From positions 853,331 to 917,330 of the forward strand of contig NW_005202428.1 of the NCBI RefSeq assembly GCF_000372725.1: a stretch of DNA of 64,000 nt, read 5' to 3'. Numbering within the stretch: the stretch's first letter is position 1; each line of letters starts with the position of its first letter. The stretch is from Emiliania huxleyi CCMP1516 (Eukaryota > Haptophyta > Isochrysidales > Noelaerhabdaceae). The position numbers and the translations under genes are program-made. The notes under the pieces are model-generated. The model was not told the DNA's origin. It saw nothing but the letters and a program-made list of their open reading frames with translations, and searched no databases. Below are positions 21,590 through 32,199 of the stretch, one piece after another.

Positions 21590-22180
21590 TTGTTGTAGAG
21601 TTTGTTGTAGAGGCTCTACAGCCAAACCGCCGGGAAGGCAGTGACTCAAAGAGGTCGAGCCGCGCTAATGGGGTTTTACCGAGCTTAGTGAAGCTCTGAT
21701 GGACAGCCCTGACTATCCCTGACACACAGAGAGTCCCTCTGACGGCACACAACACCCTATAACTGCGTCATGACCAGCCTGCCATGTGTCGCCGGTGCCG
21801 CATTCGTCGCTGTGCTTCTTTAGCAGGCGGTGGACTGTCGGCTGCGAGGACGGTCGCATTTGCGCGAGGCGAGGCGAGCATTCAGACGCCTTATCTGCGC
21901 CATGACTCGCGCCAGCGCGTGCGGGAGCTCCTGGCTGAGCGTTGAGTCCAGGCGAGTTGCGCTGGCCACGATCGCTACGCCGAGCCGAGCTGACGCGCCG
22001 AGGCGCCGGCCAGTCGCAGCCGTGAGGCATGCCACAGCAGCAGAGGCATCTGCCACCCATTGGGCGGGCAGACAGAAGGCCAGGGCAGCACTGGCAAGTG
22101 CAACGCGCCCCATGTCGGAGAGCGACCGTGCCTCGTTCGCCGCTTATGATGTAGAGTTTGTTGTAGAGATTTCACGTTGT
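21590..22180. other. Spacer between inverted-repeat arms, possible decayed element interior
   Basis: About 590 bp. On the minus strand near 21860-21790 a frame reads SSQPTVHRLLKKHSDECGTG, which resembles the helix-turn-helix of IS630/Tc1-type transposases, in a context without an intact ORF. GTAGAGTTTGTTGTAGAG occurs as a direct repeat at both ends (about 21595 and 22151). Coding potential is weak on both strands. Confidence 0.4.
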
Positions 22181-22182
22181 AG

Positions 22183-22322
22183 AGCGCCTCTACATCGCTC
22201 CACAACGCAGGCGCCTCGTCACGCGGCGGATGTAGAGCTCTACAGCTCTACAGCGCTCTACATCTCTACAGCTCTACAGTGCTCTACACTCTACATCCTC
22301 TACACCCTCCCTCAGGAGCGCC
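22183..22322 (-). repeat. Right arm of long inverted repeat
   Basis: Near-perfect inverted copy of 21441-21586. Homology ends at GGCGCTC/GAGCGCC just before a (CACACA)/(CACCAC) low-complexity tract at 22330-22380. Confidence 0.92.
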
Positions 22323-22607
22323 GACTCTGGCACACACACACACCAGCATCATCAACTTCATCATCACCACCACCACCGCCGCCGCCCCCGCCCCCGCCTC
22401 CGCCCTCAGCCCGGCCCCCTCTCCACGCTCATATGACAAGATTAATATTTTGACGTGCCAGCCAGTGCGCAGTGGTCCAGCTTGCTACGCGGAAAGTGGG
22501 GAGAACCTCAAGTCATCAGGTTCTCCTCCCCAGTCTCAGGTTGTCCTCCCAGCTTTGCTCGTGCGTCACATCTTGATCTGCTAAATCTAAAACGTCACAT
22601 GTGAAAC

Positions 22608-22745
22608 TTGGAGCACTTGGAGTGCAGTTATCAGCCTCACATCCAGGGCCGGGGACCTGAGGAGCGCACCCAGCGGGCCGGATGATCGGGATCGGGTTGC
22701 GGGCAAGAGAGCCCTAGCCCTGGGGTGCGCGCGTTCGCAGGGCCA
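22608..22745 (+). repeat. Dispersed repeat family A, copy 2
   Basis: Same orientation and about 85-90% identity to 15808-15960, including CACATCCAGGGCCGGGGA and GGGCCGGATGATCGGGATCG. The sequence right of it (to 23460) shows only short frames and a 22-bp tandem duplication (AAGTCTAAGACACGCCGCGC, about 23096-23140). Confidence 0.88.
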
Positions 22746-23463
22746 TAACACGCGCGGGAGGCCATGCCCCGCGCACCGGCGAGCGAGTGGCACGAAAGAG
22801 TGCAAGCGCGCATGCTTTTGCGTAACGGCTCTCTCAGAAACTTCCACACATTTTACTTCGATCGGATGTCTCGCGTCGAGCGAGTCATTTGTCAAGAGGT
22901 CACGCTCGATATGCTGATTTTAGCTTGTTCGTTCAAGAGGAAATCTAGAGTCCCCGCTGCGCGGGCTCCGTGTAGGGGGCGTCGCCCTTGCCACGACTGT
23001 AGTGTACTTGGTATCTTAGGGGAAGAAAGCGCGGGGAAGCTTAGCCTGCTTAGCAAGGAGTGTAAGTAATGCGTGATTGATAGTATTGCAAGAACTAAAG
23101 TCTAAGACACGCCGCGCCAAAGTCTAAGACACGCCGCGCCGGACTTCCACGCGTGCTGCCGGGCTCGATCGCACGCGCTCATGAATGCGCTCAGCCTTCA
23201 ATGTACCTTAGCACGCGAATTCTGCGTGCCTCGCTGCGCCACTGGCTCAGTTGAATGAGGCAGCAGCAGGCTGCTGCTGCCACACCAATTCTTACTCGAG
23301 CGAGAATGGCCAACACCACTGTGCTGTGGGGCCCTCACTCACAGGCCCAGCACAGTCGGTGTACTTTTAGCTTACTGACTCTCTCTCGGTGTACGACAGT
23401 GCACTACACCTGCTTGCGGAAGCTACGCACAATGTGCGCTCGCGCAAGGGCATTGGATGAGCC

Positions 23464-24132
23464 CTACTGATGGACCTCGTTGCCGAGCCCGGCTGCGCGA
23501 TACTGCGAAGATTCTTCTTCGGTGCTAGACAGTGAGTTGTTGTTTAAATTCTTCTTCGCTGATGATGAACGATTTTGCCGGGAATGGGGGCGCGGTCCGC
23601 CTCGCCCCGCGCTCGAACTCACGGATACGCCGATGTGCCGTTGCGACTGCTGCACTCGCTGCATACGCTTCACCAGCCGCTCGAGCGGGAGGGCTCCAGC
23701 TGCGCCTCGCTGTTGCCTCAGTCGCCGACGCCGCTGCACATTTGCATGATAGTCCGACTCAGCAGCACCCGTAGATTTGTTGTGCAAGGCCATCAACCTC
23801 GCATAGTCGTTACATGTGAGAGGTGGGCTCGGCTTCAGGATGGACTGGTTGCCTGTTTCCAATGAGCCAATGTATTCTTGGCGACGGACTGGTCTGCGAC
23901 ATTCCGTGCCTTCCGGAACCATGCACCGAACCCGGGTTATGCATTCTGTGCGCTTTATCTTCCATGCCGTGGAGTGCACGGAAGTCGAGAAGAGCTTGTT
24001 GGCACCAAACAATGGATGAGCTTCCTTAGAGCCACACTTTGTAGCATGATTCCAGCCATAGTCAATGACCACGTATCCGTCAACCGAGACTAAATCGTAG
24101 ACGTTGTACAGGATGTCAATGAAGGCCAGCCC
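23464..24132 (-). pseudogene. TylF-like methyltransferase C-terminal remnant (tentative)
   Basis: On the minus strand the frame from about 24132 to TAG 23464-23466 begins GLAFIDILYNVYDLVSVDGY and continues VVIDYGWNH. This resembles the strand-turn segment (LYDLLSPGGYVIVDDYG type) near the C-terminus of macrocin-O-methyltransferase family enzymes. The SAM-binding N-terminal part is not found upstream; instead there is a His/Gly/Gln minisatellite-like stretch (24165-24215). The downstream two thirds are Arg/Ser-rich without recognisable domain. It could be a fragment or the last exon of a gene whose other exons are not recognised. Confidence 0.35.
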
Positions 24133-24512
24133 ACCGTGTCGTTGTTTGGGCCCAACGGATGCTCCATGCTGTCCATGATGTTGTCCATGCTCTCCATGAT
24201 GTTGTCCATGATGTCCGATTTGGTCCCCGGCGCCCGTGCCATTGATACTCGAGGCAGGTTCAAGTGTTGGCTGTTGGCGGAAGTGGCGAAGAGGCACAGC
24301 ACCCGAGGCGATGTGATGACTCAAACACACGACACACTCTCGCTCGTGCTGGCGAGAGGTGCTGTGATGTGGCGAGGCGGGCGGGGACAGGTGACTGGAT
24401 TATATTATAGATGACTACGTCTCATACTGCATTCCGCGGAATACGCCCTCCCTCCAATATGCACGAATCAAAGACCCTCTCGGCGGGACACGGGCCGGGC
24501 CACAACGCTCAC

Positions 24513-27469
24513 CTACCTGGCCGCGGCCACGACCGTTATCGGAGCGCCACCACCCACTCTCTTGGGCCGGCGGCGGCGGAAGAGGAGCCGCGGCCCACCG
24601 CCCGGAAGACACCAGCGACGGCGAGCGGGTCCGGCCGCCGCGGCGCTCTGCTGCAGGTCACGCCGCAGGCGCCACTGCAGCAGGAGGAGCGCGCCGCAGC
24701 GAGCCACGGAGGCGAAGGCGACGAGGATGAGGGCGCACCAGCCCGAGGCCGGGGTGCCGATGCCGAGCGTGGCCAGCACCTCGTCGCGCGGCACAGGAGG
24801 TCCGCCCGGCACGGGCGACGCGTACTCGGTCCCCTGGAGGAAGACGAGCTGGGCGATGAGGGAAGTCGCATAGTAGAGCGGGTTCCTGTGGAAACGCGGC
24901 AAGAGGTGGGTGGGAGGTCGGTGGGGGGATGCTCTGACCCTGCGGAGGGAAAGGCAGGGGCTGCGGCTCACGCGAAGCGCAGCTCGGGCAGCGGCATCTG
25001 GGAAGGAGGCACAAAGATGCCCGTGAAGAGGAAGCAGAACGACATGAAGAGCATCGAGAGCGTGCCCGAGTTGGCGCGCGTGAAAGTCGCTCCGACGGCG
25101 AGCAGCAAGCCGACGCTGTGGAACGTTACCACAATGAGCACCTGGCGGAGCGGCGGCGGGTGATCTCGGGCGATCTCGCGGGCGATCTCGGGCGATCTCG
25201 GCGTTCTCAGCTGATCTTGGCTGATCTCGGCTGATCTCGGCTGGTCCCTCGAGGGACACCTGGCTGAGCAGTGTCAGCGCGAAAGCGGCCGCGTCGTCCG
25301 CGATGCCGGCGAGCCAGTAGAAAGGGACGGCGTTGACGACGAGGAGGAGCAGCTCGGGCAGCAGCGCGATGCTCGTGGTTGGCACGTACCACGCGCTGAC
25401 GCAAGCGGCGCCCTGCTGCAGCTCCTTGCGCACCTGGGCTTGGGGTTGGGGGCGGGGTTGGGGGCACGGATTGGGGGCGCGCCTGCTGCAGCTGCCTGCG
25501 CGCCATCCGTTCGTCGCGCGGGACGAGCGGCAGCGCGGCCATGAGAGGGAAAAACATCCAGTTGATGCTGGACAGGAAGGAGGCGGAGAAGCGCGACCGC
25601 GCGTCGGCCGCGTCGTAGCCGAGTCGGAAGAAGAGGAAGCCCGCCTGGGGGTGGCGGGGACACGCGCGCGGCAAATCGGACCTCAACGTGGCAGACCGCA
25701 GCTGCTGACGCACAAGCCATCTCGCACTCACAAACGAGGCTCGCGCCGGAGACGGGGGGCTCGTCTGCTGGCAAGCGCACAGGGGCGCCGCGCATCGGAG
25801 GCAGCTGGGGAGGCAGCTACCCGGGTAGGGAGGACTCTAGGGAGGCAGCTAGGGGGGCAGCGGGGGAGGCATACCAGCAGGCCGATGCACAGCTGCAGGG
25901 CTGCTATCTCGTGCACCCAGATTGAGCCGCGAGCGAGCCGCCAGGCGCGCGCCCCGAGCACTCTCACCTAGTGCGCCCCGGAAGGACTCCGGTCAGACGG
26001 CCCGCCGCCGCCGCCGCACAAGCTCGGCAGCGCCGTCGCCTGGTAGGCCCAAGTCGGGGGCGGAGAGGCAGCGTCTGCGCTCGAGGCCTCTGCGCTGGCG
26101 CGGACTGGCGCCGCGCTCTCAAACGCCGACTCTGCCGCCGCCTCGGCCTCGGCACGGAGGAGGAGCTCCTGTGGAGGGGCGAGGGGGAGGGGGGGGAGGG
26201 AGAGGGGGCGGGGGGGGGGGGGTGGAGGGAGAGGGGGCCATTGGGCGGCGGAAGACGCGGAGGCGTGAGACGGAGGTGGAGGCGGGAGAGGGAGGGGAGA
26301 AGAGGGAGAGGGGCAGCCGAGGTGGACGGAGGAGGGGGGGTGGGAGAAGGAGGAGAGAGAGGTGGGGGTAGAAGGGCTGGGAGGGAGAGGGGTGGGGGTG
26401 GGAAGGGTGGAGAGAGGGGGGGAGAGGTAGCGCCGCTCCTGCGCGGTGGAGCAGCGCTCGAGCACCAGGACCTCCATCAGCCAGTCGGCGGCCGAGAAGT
26501 CCGGAGGGCGCGCCTTGCCGAGCAACGCCCCGAAGCGGTCCGCCGCGGCGGCGCGTGGTCCGTGGTAGAGCGTGAGTCCAGCTTTGAGGAGGAGGAGCGA
26601 GTCGAAGAGCGCGAAGACCTGCGAGCTCGGCTGGTGAATCGAGGCGACGACCGTGACGCCGTGCGTGTGCGCGAGCTCGCGCAGCACGTCCACGACCACC
26701 TTGCAAACCACCGAGACAGAGCGGGGTGAGGCGAGGCGCGAGCGACGTCGGTGAAGCTGCAACGCGCAGCCCTCAAGGATCCAAATATCAGTGCTAAACG
26801 TCCTTATGGGCCCAAGTGAAAACACTCGTGGCGGGAGGACAGGGCGACGGCGCGCACGTACGCCATTGACGAGTCGAGACCGGAGGAGGGCTCGTCGAGG
26901 AAGAGCAGCGACGGCATCGTCAGGAGCTCGCACGCTATGCAGAGGCGCTTCCTCTCTCCTCCCGAGATCCCGCGGCTTGCGGCGCTCGACGAGTCGCCGA
27001 CCTGAGTGCCTTCGCAGCTCGCGAGCCGCAGGATGGCAAGGAGAGAGGCAACGCGCGCCTCCCGCGCCGCCGGCGTCAGGTGCGAGAGCCGCAGCGCCGC
27101 GGCAAACCGAAGGCTTTCGCCAACGGTCAGCTGCTGCAAGACCTGATCGTCCTGCTCCACGACCCCGACGCGCCTTTTGAGGCGCGCCGACCACACACTG
27201 CCGCCGTAGAGAACCTCGCCGCCGCTGCTTGGGCCGCGGTGCGCGAGGGCGTTGAGTAGCGTGGTTTTGCCGCCTCCAGACGGTCCCATTGCCGCGAGTA
27301 GGCTGCCCGCTTCCATAGCTCCAGAACACGGCTGAAGAGCCAGCACTGGCGAAGCGCGTGGCCGGTTGATCGTGACGCTCAGAGAGTGCCAGCGAAGGTC
27401 GAGCGGCGCGACCTTGAAGTCGTGACGGACAAACGAGCGCTCTACGCCAACAGGCTTGTTCGTCGCCAT
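24513..27469 (-). CDS. ABCG-family half-transporter, multi-exon
   Basis: The ATP-binding domain comes first: exon 1 (27469 to about 26865) has Walker A MGPSGGGKTTLLNAL, Q-loop VEQDDQ, signature SRGISGGERKRL and Walker B LLFLDEPSSGLDSS. Exon 2 (about 26705-26425) has the H-loop VASIHQPSSQVFALFD and ADWLMEVL. Later exons give the membrane domain: SIWVHEIAALQLCIGLLVCL (near 25900), FLSSINWMFFPLMAALPLVP (near 25580), VSAWYVPTTSIALLPELLLL (25435-25240), MLFMSFCFLFTGIFVPPS (near 25010) and a last exon to TAG 24513. Domain order NBD-TMD and length fit ABCG (WBC) half-transporters, which dimerise to export lipids or small molecules. The intron at about 26165-26435 is a polypurine tract. Exon edges are approximate. 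Confidence 0.9.
26165..26440. repeat. Polypurine (G-rich) intronic tract
   Basis: About 275 bp with almost only G and A on the plus strand, including runs of eight or more G (around 26185-26225). It lies in an intron of the ABCG gene, so the nascent transcript is polypyrimidine-rich. Confidence 0.9.
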
Positions 27470-27619
27470 GTAGTGTCCCTCACCGTCGAATGCGGCCTGG
27501 TCTTGGTCTTCGACTTGGAACGTGGTGAAATGTCACCGCAAGGTGGCGTGAAAAACAAAACAAAAAGCCGGAGGGGTCCGCCGCCTTGCGTTTGTTTCAT
27601 ACATCGAAGGCTAAGCTCA

Positions 27620-27655
27620 AAAAAATTAGCAATTTCACAACAAAACTCCCTGCAT
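27620..27655 (+). repeat. Dispersed repeat family C, partial copy
   Basis: AATTTCACAACAAAACTCCC resembles the left part of family C (compare AATTTTATAACAAAACTCCC at 51116). It is about 150 bp upstream of the ABCG start codon. Confidence 0.55.
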
Positions 27656-27751
27656 GCTGGGCGCCGCATCATCTACTACCGCTCCACGCCGAGGCGCGGG
27701 TGGCGGTGCTCGCCGGCGCTCGCGGGGCTTCGTTCGGTGCTCGCGCGCGCA

Positions 27752-27797
<46 letters not shown>

Positions 27798-27834
27798 CAT
27801 GCATGCATGCATGCATGCATGCATGCATGCATGC
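27752..27834. repeat. (AC)n followed by (ATGC)n microsatellite
   Basis: About 43 bp of CA dinucleotides run directly into ten copies of the self-complementary tetramer ATGC. It lies between the divergently oriented ABCG and ankyrin genes. Confidence 0.97.
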
Positions 27835-28317
27835 ACAGACACAGCGCCTTCCCCTTCCCCCTCAATCAAGACCCTCAAGGGCGAGGACACACACAGGACG
27901 CACCTCTAGCGAGGCCCGCATAGTATGTGGGTGGGAGACTCCTGCCGCCGCCCCTGCCACCCCTGTGCCAGTGTGCCTGTGGTTGCGAGAGACTGCCAGT
28001 GAGAAGCTGGAGGCAGGTCGCTATAGACTGAGATGAGACCGCCAGTGGAGTTGGGAGTCCACCGTGCACCGGCCATCAGCGGCCACCGCGCTGCGAGCCT
28101 GTCGTGTCCCTTGTCAGGAGCAGGAGAGCCCCACCTGTGCCCCTGATCGTCCTTCCAAAATCCTGCTCGTGCAGGTGTGGACTCTGTCCTCCTCCCCCAT
28201 CGTCAAAGGCGATTAGCCGTCATATATCAAACTTCAAAGAGATATCACACACACAAAAGAAATTGGGCCGGACTAAGGGCTTCTGCGCGCATTGCGTGTG
28301 TCCGTGTGTGAGGTGTG

Positions 28318-28385
28318 GGAACAAAATTTTACAACAGAACTCTCTCGCACAACACTGGGCACGCACGCGCGCACTGGCACTGTGT
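28318..28385 (+). repeat. Dispersed repeat family C, copy
   Basis: AAAATTTTACAACAGAACTC, then TCTCGCACAACACTGGGCAC and CGCGCACTGGCACTGTG. It lies about 150-200 bp upstream of the ankyrin gene start. It matches copies at 29655, 33602 and 51108. Confidence 0.85.
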
Positions 28386-28528
28386 GAAAAAGAATTCGCA
28401 CCTGCTAACAAACGTGCGTCCCTGTCTGAGTTGCGTCCCTGTGGCGCGATTGTGCGTCTGAGCCGCGTCCCTGTGGCGCGATTCGTGCGTCTGGGCCGGC
28501 GTTTCTCCTGCCCGTGTGCGGCCTCACC

Positions 28529-29134
28529 ATGTCCAACTCCGAGGACGACGATGCATACGACCCCAACCGATGCTCGGACGATGAGAGAGACATGGGCCCT
28601 CCACTGCAGGGAAGGCATTCCGAGCCGGCCGCCGCGGCTGACGCCCTGGCCATTCGCTACGGTGTGGTGCGGTACTCGTCGCAGCAGCACTACTTCTGGG
28701 CCGTGCACGAGGGCGACGTACCCGCTGCATGCGGTTTTTTGCTGCGCGGTGTCTCTCCCGATGCGAGGATGCTGCCCACCGATTTTGACAACGCGATCAA
28801 CGAGCACAACTGGCCGTGCTCTCGCTTCGACGGCCGGTACGAGGACACGGCGCTGCACATGGCTGTGCGCTGCCGCGACGAGAAGATGGTCGAGGCGTTG
28901 CTGCGTCACGGGGCGGATCCCAGTCTTCGGAACGATGCGGGCGAGACGCCGTTCGATATTGCCCGCGGCGGTGGGAGTCGGTGGAGCGCCGCCTACTTGA
29001 CTCCGCATAACTTTGGTGGCTCGGAGTCGCGCATCTCAGCGCTGCTGCAAGGGACAGCCGAGTCGGGTGGAGCTGAGCCGCCGGACGGCGGACTCGTCGT
29101 GGTTGAAGCCACGCTCGTCACTAGTGACACCTGA
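28529..29134 (+). CDS. Ankyrin-repeat protein
   Basis: 201 residues from ATG 28529 (CACCATGTCC). The acidic N-terminus (MSNSEDDDAYDPNRCSDDER) is followed by a degenerate ankyrin-like unit, QQHYFWAVHEGDVPAACGFL, with LLRGVSPDAR. A clear ankyrin repeat comes next: EDTALHMAVRCRDEKMVEAL, LLRHGADPSLRNDAGETPFD, IARGGG. Two repeats are few for a stable ankyrin fold, so it may act as a small adaptor; the partner is unknown. No introns, no signal peptide. The frame is open a few codons further 5'. Small ankyrin proteins of this type are common in protists. Confidence 0.82.
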   Translation: MSNSEDDDAYDPNRCSDDERDMGPPLQGRHSEPAAAADALAIRYGVVRYSSQQHYFWAVHEGDVPAACGFLLRGVSPDARMLPTDFDNAINEHNWPCSRFDGRYEDTALHMAVRCRDEKMVEALLRHGADPSLRNDAGETPFDIARGGGSRWSAAYLTPHNFGGSESRISALLQGTAESGGAEPPDGGLVVVEATLVTSDT

Positions 29135-29654
29135 CAAGTCGCAGGGCGAGTCGCGAGAGTGTGCCTATCTCTCATGAAGATTCCTGTGCCGTTGCATACC
29201 TAATGAACACACGGAAACATATTGACGTCGCGCCCGCGACGCATCTCCCACACTCTCCAATTTAACGTGGGACATGCAGGCTATAGAGTAAGATATATAT
29301 AAGAGAGACTCTCTGCAAGCAACAGCCGCTCGCGCGCTCCCCGAGAGCAAGGGAGCGGCAGGCGGCAGCGCCGTCGCAGAACGAGGCAGAGGAGAGCGAC
29401 GCGACAGAGGAAGAAGCGAGACAAGAGAGAGAACGACGAGAGTGGGACGACCGCGGGGTGGCATGAAGGTTGCAGGTTGCAGCGAGAATCGGCGAGAGAC
29501 TGCGAAGAGAGATCGGAAGAGGCGGACGACCAAGGGTGGGCGACGGCTAGCGCATCACACCCCTCTCCTTAAAATCCCCGTGTGGTGGCGGCGGCGTGCC
29601 GTCCTCCCGCTCCGCCATCCCCCTCCCTTGGGTTGTCCTGTTTTCTTTCTTTCT

Positions 29655-29705
29655 TCCCTCGCACGACACTGGGCACGGGACTGGCGCGCACTGGCACAAA
29701 CACAG
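29655..29705 (+). repeat. Dispersed repeat family C, copy
   Basis: CCCTCGCACGACACTGGGCA, then CGGGACTGGCGCGCACTGGC and ACAAACACAGGTAC. It lies right of the family D copy. Confidence 0.88.
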
Positions 29706-29750
29706 GTACAGGTACACACCAGATAAAAAGATTTTTCCGACGATCTCTTG

Positions 29751-29805
29751 AGCACTTGAGCACTGTGGATAGGGTCGATTCCGCATGGAGCATGGTACGG
29801 GACCC
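29751..29805 (+). repeat. Dispersed repeat family B, copy 2
   Basis: CTTGAGCACTTGAGCACTGT, then GGATAGGGTCGATTCCGCAT and GGTACGGGACCCCT. It has a 9-bp extra ATGGAGCAT relative to copy 1. Confidence 0.88.
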
Positions 29806-29892
29806 CTCGGCAAGGTCTCGGTGTGGTGAGTGAGCAAGCACAGAGGGGCACGAGCCACGGTGTACGGCCTCTGCCGCCTCTCGCACACGCAC

Positions 29893-30960
29893 TCACACGC
29901 ACATGAGCGACTCGCGCGTGTCCGCGCCGGTGGTCGGGTTCTTGCCAATCGCGTCCGCTCTGGCGCACAGCGCCTTTTGCGTCGGCAGCGGCATGACGGC
30001 CTCTGTGAAGTCGGCGCCCTTGATGGACTCGGCGTCGGCGATGGTCTTCGTCAGGTACGCAGACTCGAGCACCGCGCCGTCCATCAACGCGCCGGTCAGC
30101 CCAGCCTCCTCCAGCGATGCGCTTGAGAGGTCCGCGCCTGTTCACAGTGAGATGGTCCGTGGTGGACGGTGCGTGATTCGCAGCCTCCCTGGAGCGCTGG
30201 AGAGCCGCGCCGGAGAAATCCACCTCGGACATGTCCGCCTGAGGAGAGAGTGGCAAAATGGTTCGCGTCAGTATTGACGAGCCTGCACGGACAGAGAGGT
30301 TGAAGAATAGTCTGACAAGTGACTGGACACCACCGACGGTATGGGTGGACGCAAGCGGAAGTGGAGATAGCCACGCTGGAGCGACACGCAGCCTCTATCT
30401 TAGTCCGCCTTGAAGAAGGAGCAGCCGCGCAGCTTGGAGTCCTTAAAGGAGGCGCCTATGGTGTGCAGTGTACGATCGTTCTTTTTCTTGTTGGAAGGAG
30501 GCGCTTTCGCGACAGCAACAGTGGCAAGTGGCGAGGGAAGCGCTGCCGGGCATGAGCGGTGAGGAGCGAGGCGGCGGCGAGAACGTAAGCGGTGTCATCA
30601 CGCAGCGACGGAGAGGAAGGACAGAGGACAGAGAGCGGCAGCCGCGAGTGCAGTGAGGCGGACACCCTTCGCAAAAGTTCCACGGAACTCCTTCCCGTTG
30701 AGAGTCTGGCCGCCGAGGTCCTGTCCCGTGAGGTCGAAGCCAGAGTAGTCCTTTCCCCCGCCACTGACGGCCATCGCGGGGTCCGCCCACGCGATCAGCG
30801 CGGCAGCAGCACAGGCAGCAAGCGGAAGCCGCTGAAAAAGAGAGGAATCGGCGGCGCGGGGAGAGGCCGCGGCGGCGGCGGCGGCGGCGGTCGCGTGCAC
30901 AGGAGCCACGCGCAAGCCTTGGGGTGGTGCAAACGACAGGCACAGCAGGAGGGAAGACAT
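29893..30960 (-). CDS. Thylakoid-lumen pentapeptide-repeat protein (TL15-like)
   Basis: Exon 1 (30960 to about 30670) encodes a bipartite presequence: a plastid-type N-terminus, then RLPLAACAAAALIAWADPAM ending AMA, a thylakoidal cleavage site. The mature part starts VSGGGKDYSGFDLTGQDLGG. Later exons near 30455-30400 (TIGASFKDSKLRGCSFFKAD), 30240-30190 (DMSEVDFSGAAL) and about 30140-29893 (LSSASLEEAGLTGALMDGAV, ESIKGADFTEAVMPLPTQK) give A(D/N)LXX-type pentapeptide repeats. The C-terminus GKNPTTGADTRESLMC matches the NPTTG..TR...LC tail of the plant lumenal 15-kDa protein. Role in the lumen is unknown in plants too. Exon borders are approximate. Confidence 0.85.
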
Positions 30961-30964
30961 TCAG

Positions 30965-32195
30965 TCACTGGCCCAGGCTGATGACTGCACTCCAAGTGCT
31001 CGAGCAAGTGCTCACCGATAAAAAGAATTTGAATCCCCGCAATAAAATAAGGAGTGGCCCCTCGAGGGAATGGGACCGCCGCAAGCGGCGTGGCGTGGAG
31101 CGGTTGAGCATCCCTCCGGGGGCCCCTCTGCGCCGGGGAGGCGTTGTTGGAGGCTAGGACGCAAGCGTCCGTCGCCTTTTTCAAACTCGGGGCCCACTCC
31201 GCTACGCTCCGACCCGAATTTGGAGGGCCATGAAGTTTAAGGTGTTGCTGCGCAAAAGGGGCGGGGCGCGGGCGCGCGCGGCAGGTCTTTTTGGAGATCA
31301 GACCTTTCGATGGTTCATGCTTTCTATGTCTATCTATTCGTGCTTCATGAACACGACACGCGGTGGTGGGAGCTGGTGGAGCTGTCAGCTGATCGATCCA
31401 AGCGGTTGGGGAGTGGGGGGCATGGCTGGGCATGCAGGTCCGCCAGTCGGCCCGGCCTCTGACGTGGTGCTGCCGCTGCATTCGCTGAACCCTGAAGAAG
31501 AGAGGTGCGACTTGATTGGAGGCACTGGAGGCGAGGGTGGGGAAGGGAAGGTTGGGCCGGGCCGTGAGGGGCTGATGGCGCTGGCCAGCGCGGGGTGTGA
31601 GATGTCGTCGTCGTCGTATACTGCTGGCCCTCGAGTTGCCAGGGCTGTGGGCTGCAGAATTGGCGTCTGTGGCGTCTACGCAGGCTCTGCAGCGTGATGG
31701 CTGGCGGGACTGCGAGGCCGGCGGCAGCGGAAGGAGAGGCTGGGCACGAGCCAGGAACAGGCTGGCCAGGTCCGCAGGTGGCTGCGCTCGGGCGAGGCGC
31801 GCGCGCGCATGGCAGGCCGAGCAGGCTCGGCATATATGGTGAACCCCCGACATGGCGGTCCCGCTTTTCCCGATCATTTCGTCCGTCCAATCGAAGGAAG
31901 CGCCGGATCGCCCATGTTATGGAGTTAGCCAAACTTGCCCCGACGTTCTTCGTCGCAGATTCCGTGGTTTTTGCACGGTATTCGGATTTTCGCTATTGGG
32001 TCGTGTGGGTGTGTATTCCGGGATTAGTCAATGGTACCGCGTCGGCGACGCGGGCGCCTTGCGGGCAAAGCCCTTAGCCACCCTTTGTCTTGCGCGGTCA
32101 AAAATTCTCGCAAGCCTCAAAGGCTGCACTGCCTCTCGCCACATGAGAGAGAGCGCGCGCGCGAGAAAGGGAGCAAAGCGCAGCCTCAATGTAGA
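30965..32195. other. Intergenic region with possible inserted repeats
   Basis: Begins with an inverted fragment of family A (ACTGCACTCCAAGTGCTC, about 30981) next to GAGCAAGTGCTC. An ORF from ATG 31230 to 31697 (155 codons) has no recognisable domain and is matched by an open frame on the other strand. The composition at 31850-32060 is less GC-rich. I see no supportable gene. Confidence 0.55.
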
Positions 32196-32199
32196 CTGC

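Larger units (their letters stand above)
29140..29890. other. Repeat-rich intergenic region
   Basis: Holds, in order, a purine-rich stretch (29300-29540), a family D copy (29580-29650), a family C copy (29655-29705) and a family B copy (29751-29805), all in plus orientation. The clustering of three dispersed families suggests a nested or composite insertion. No coding exon was recognised. Confidence 0.7.

Noticed and set aside
22764-23069. 101-codon plus-strand ORF after the family A repeat
   Set aside because: Its start lies at the end of the repeat, it has no domain or neighbour support, and it is short enough to be chance.
27720-27860. Short ORFs encoding HTHTHT / HACMHACMH peptides
   Set aside because: Translation of (AC)n and (ATGC)n microsatellites, not genes. 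The same holds for VCVCVC and THTHTH frames at 35142 and 45293.
31230-31697. 155-codon plus-strand ORF
   Set aside because: No domain, an equally open frame on the other strand, and it lies in repeat-bearing intergenic DNA.
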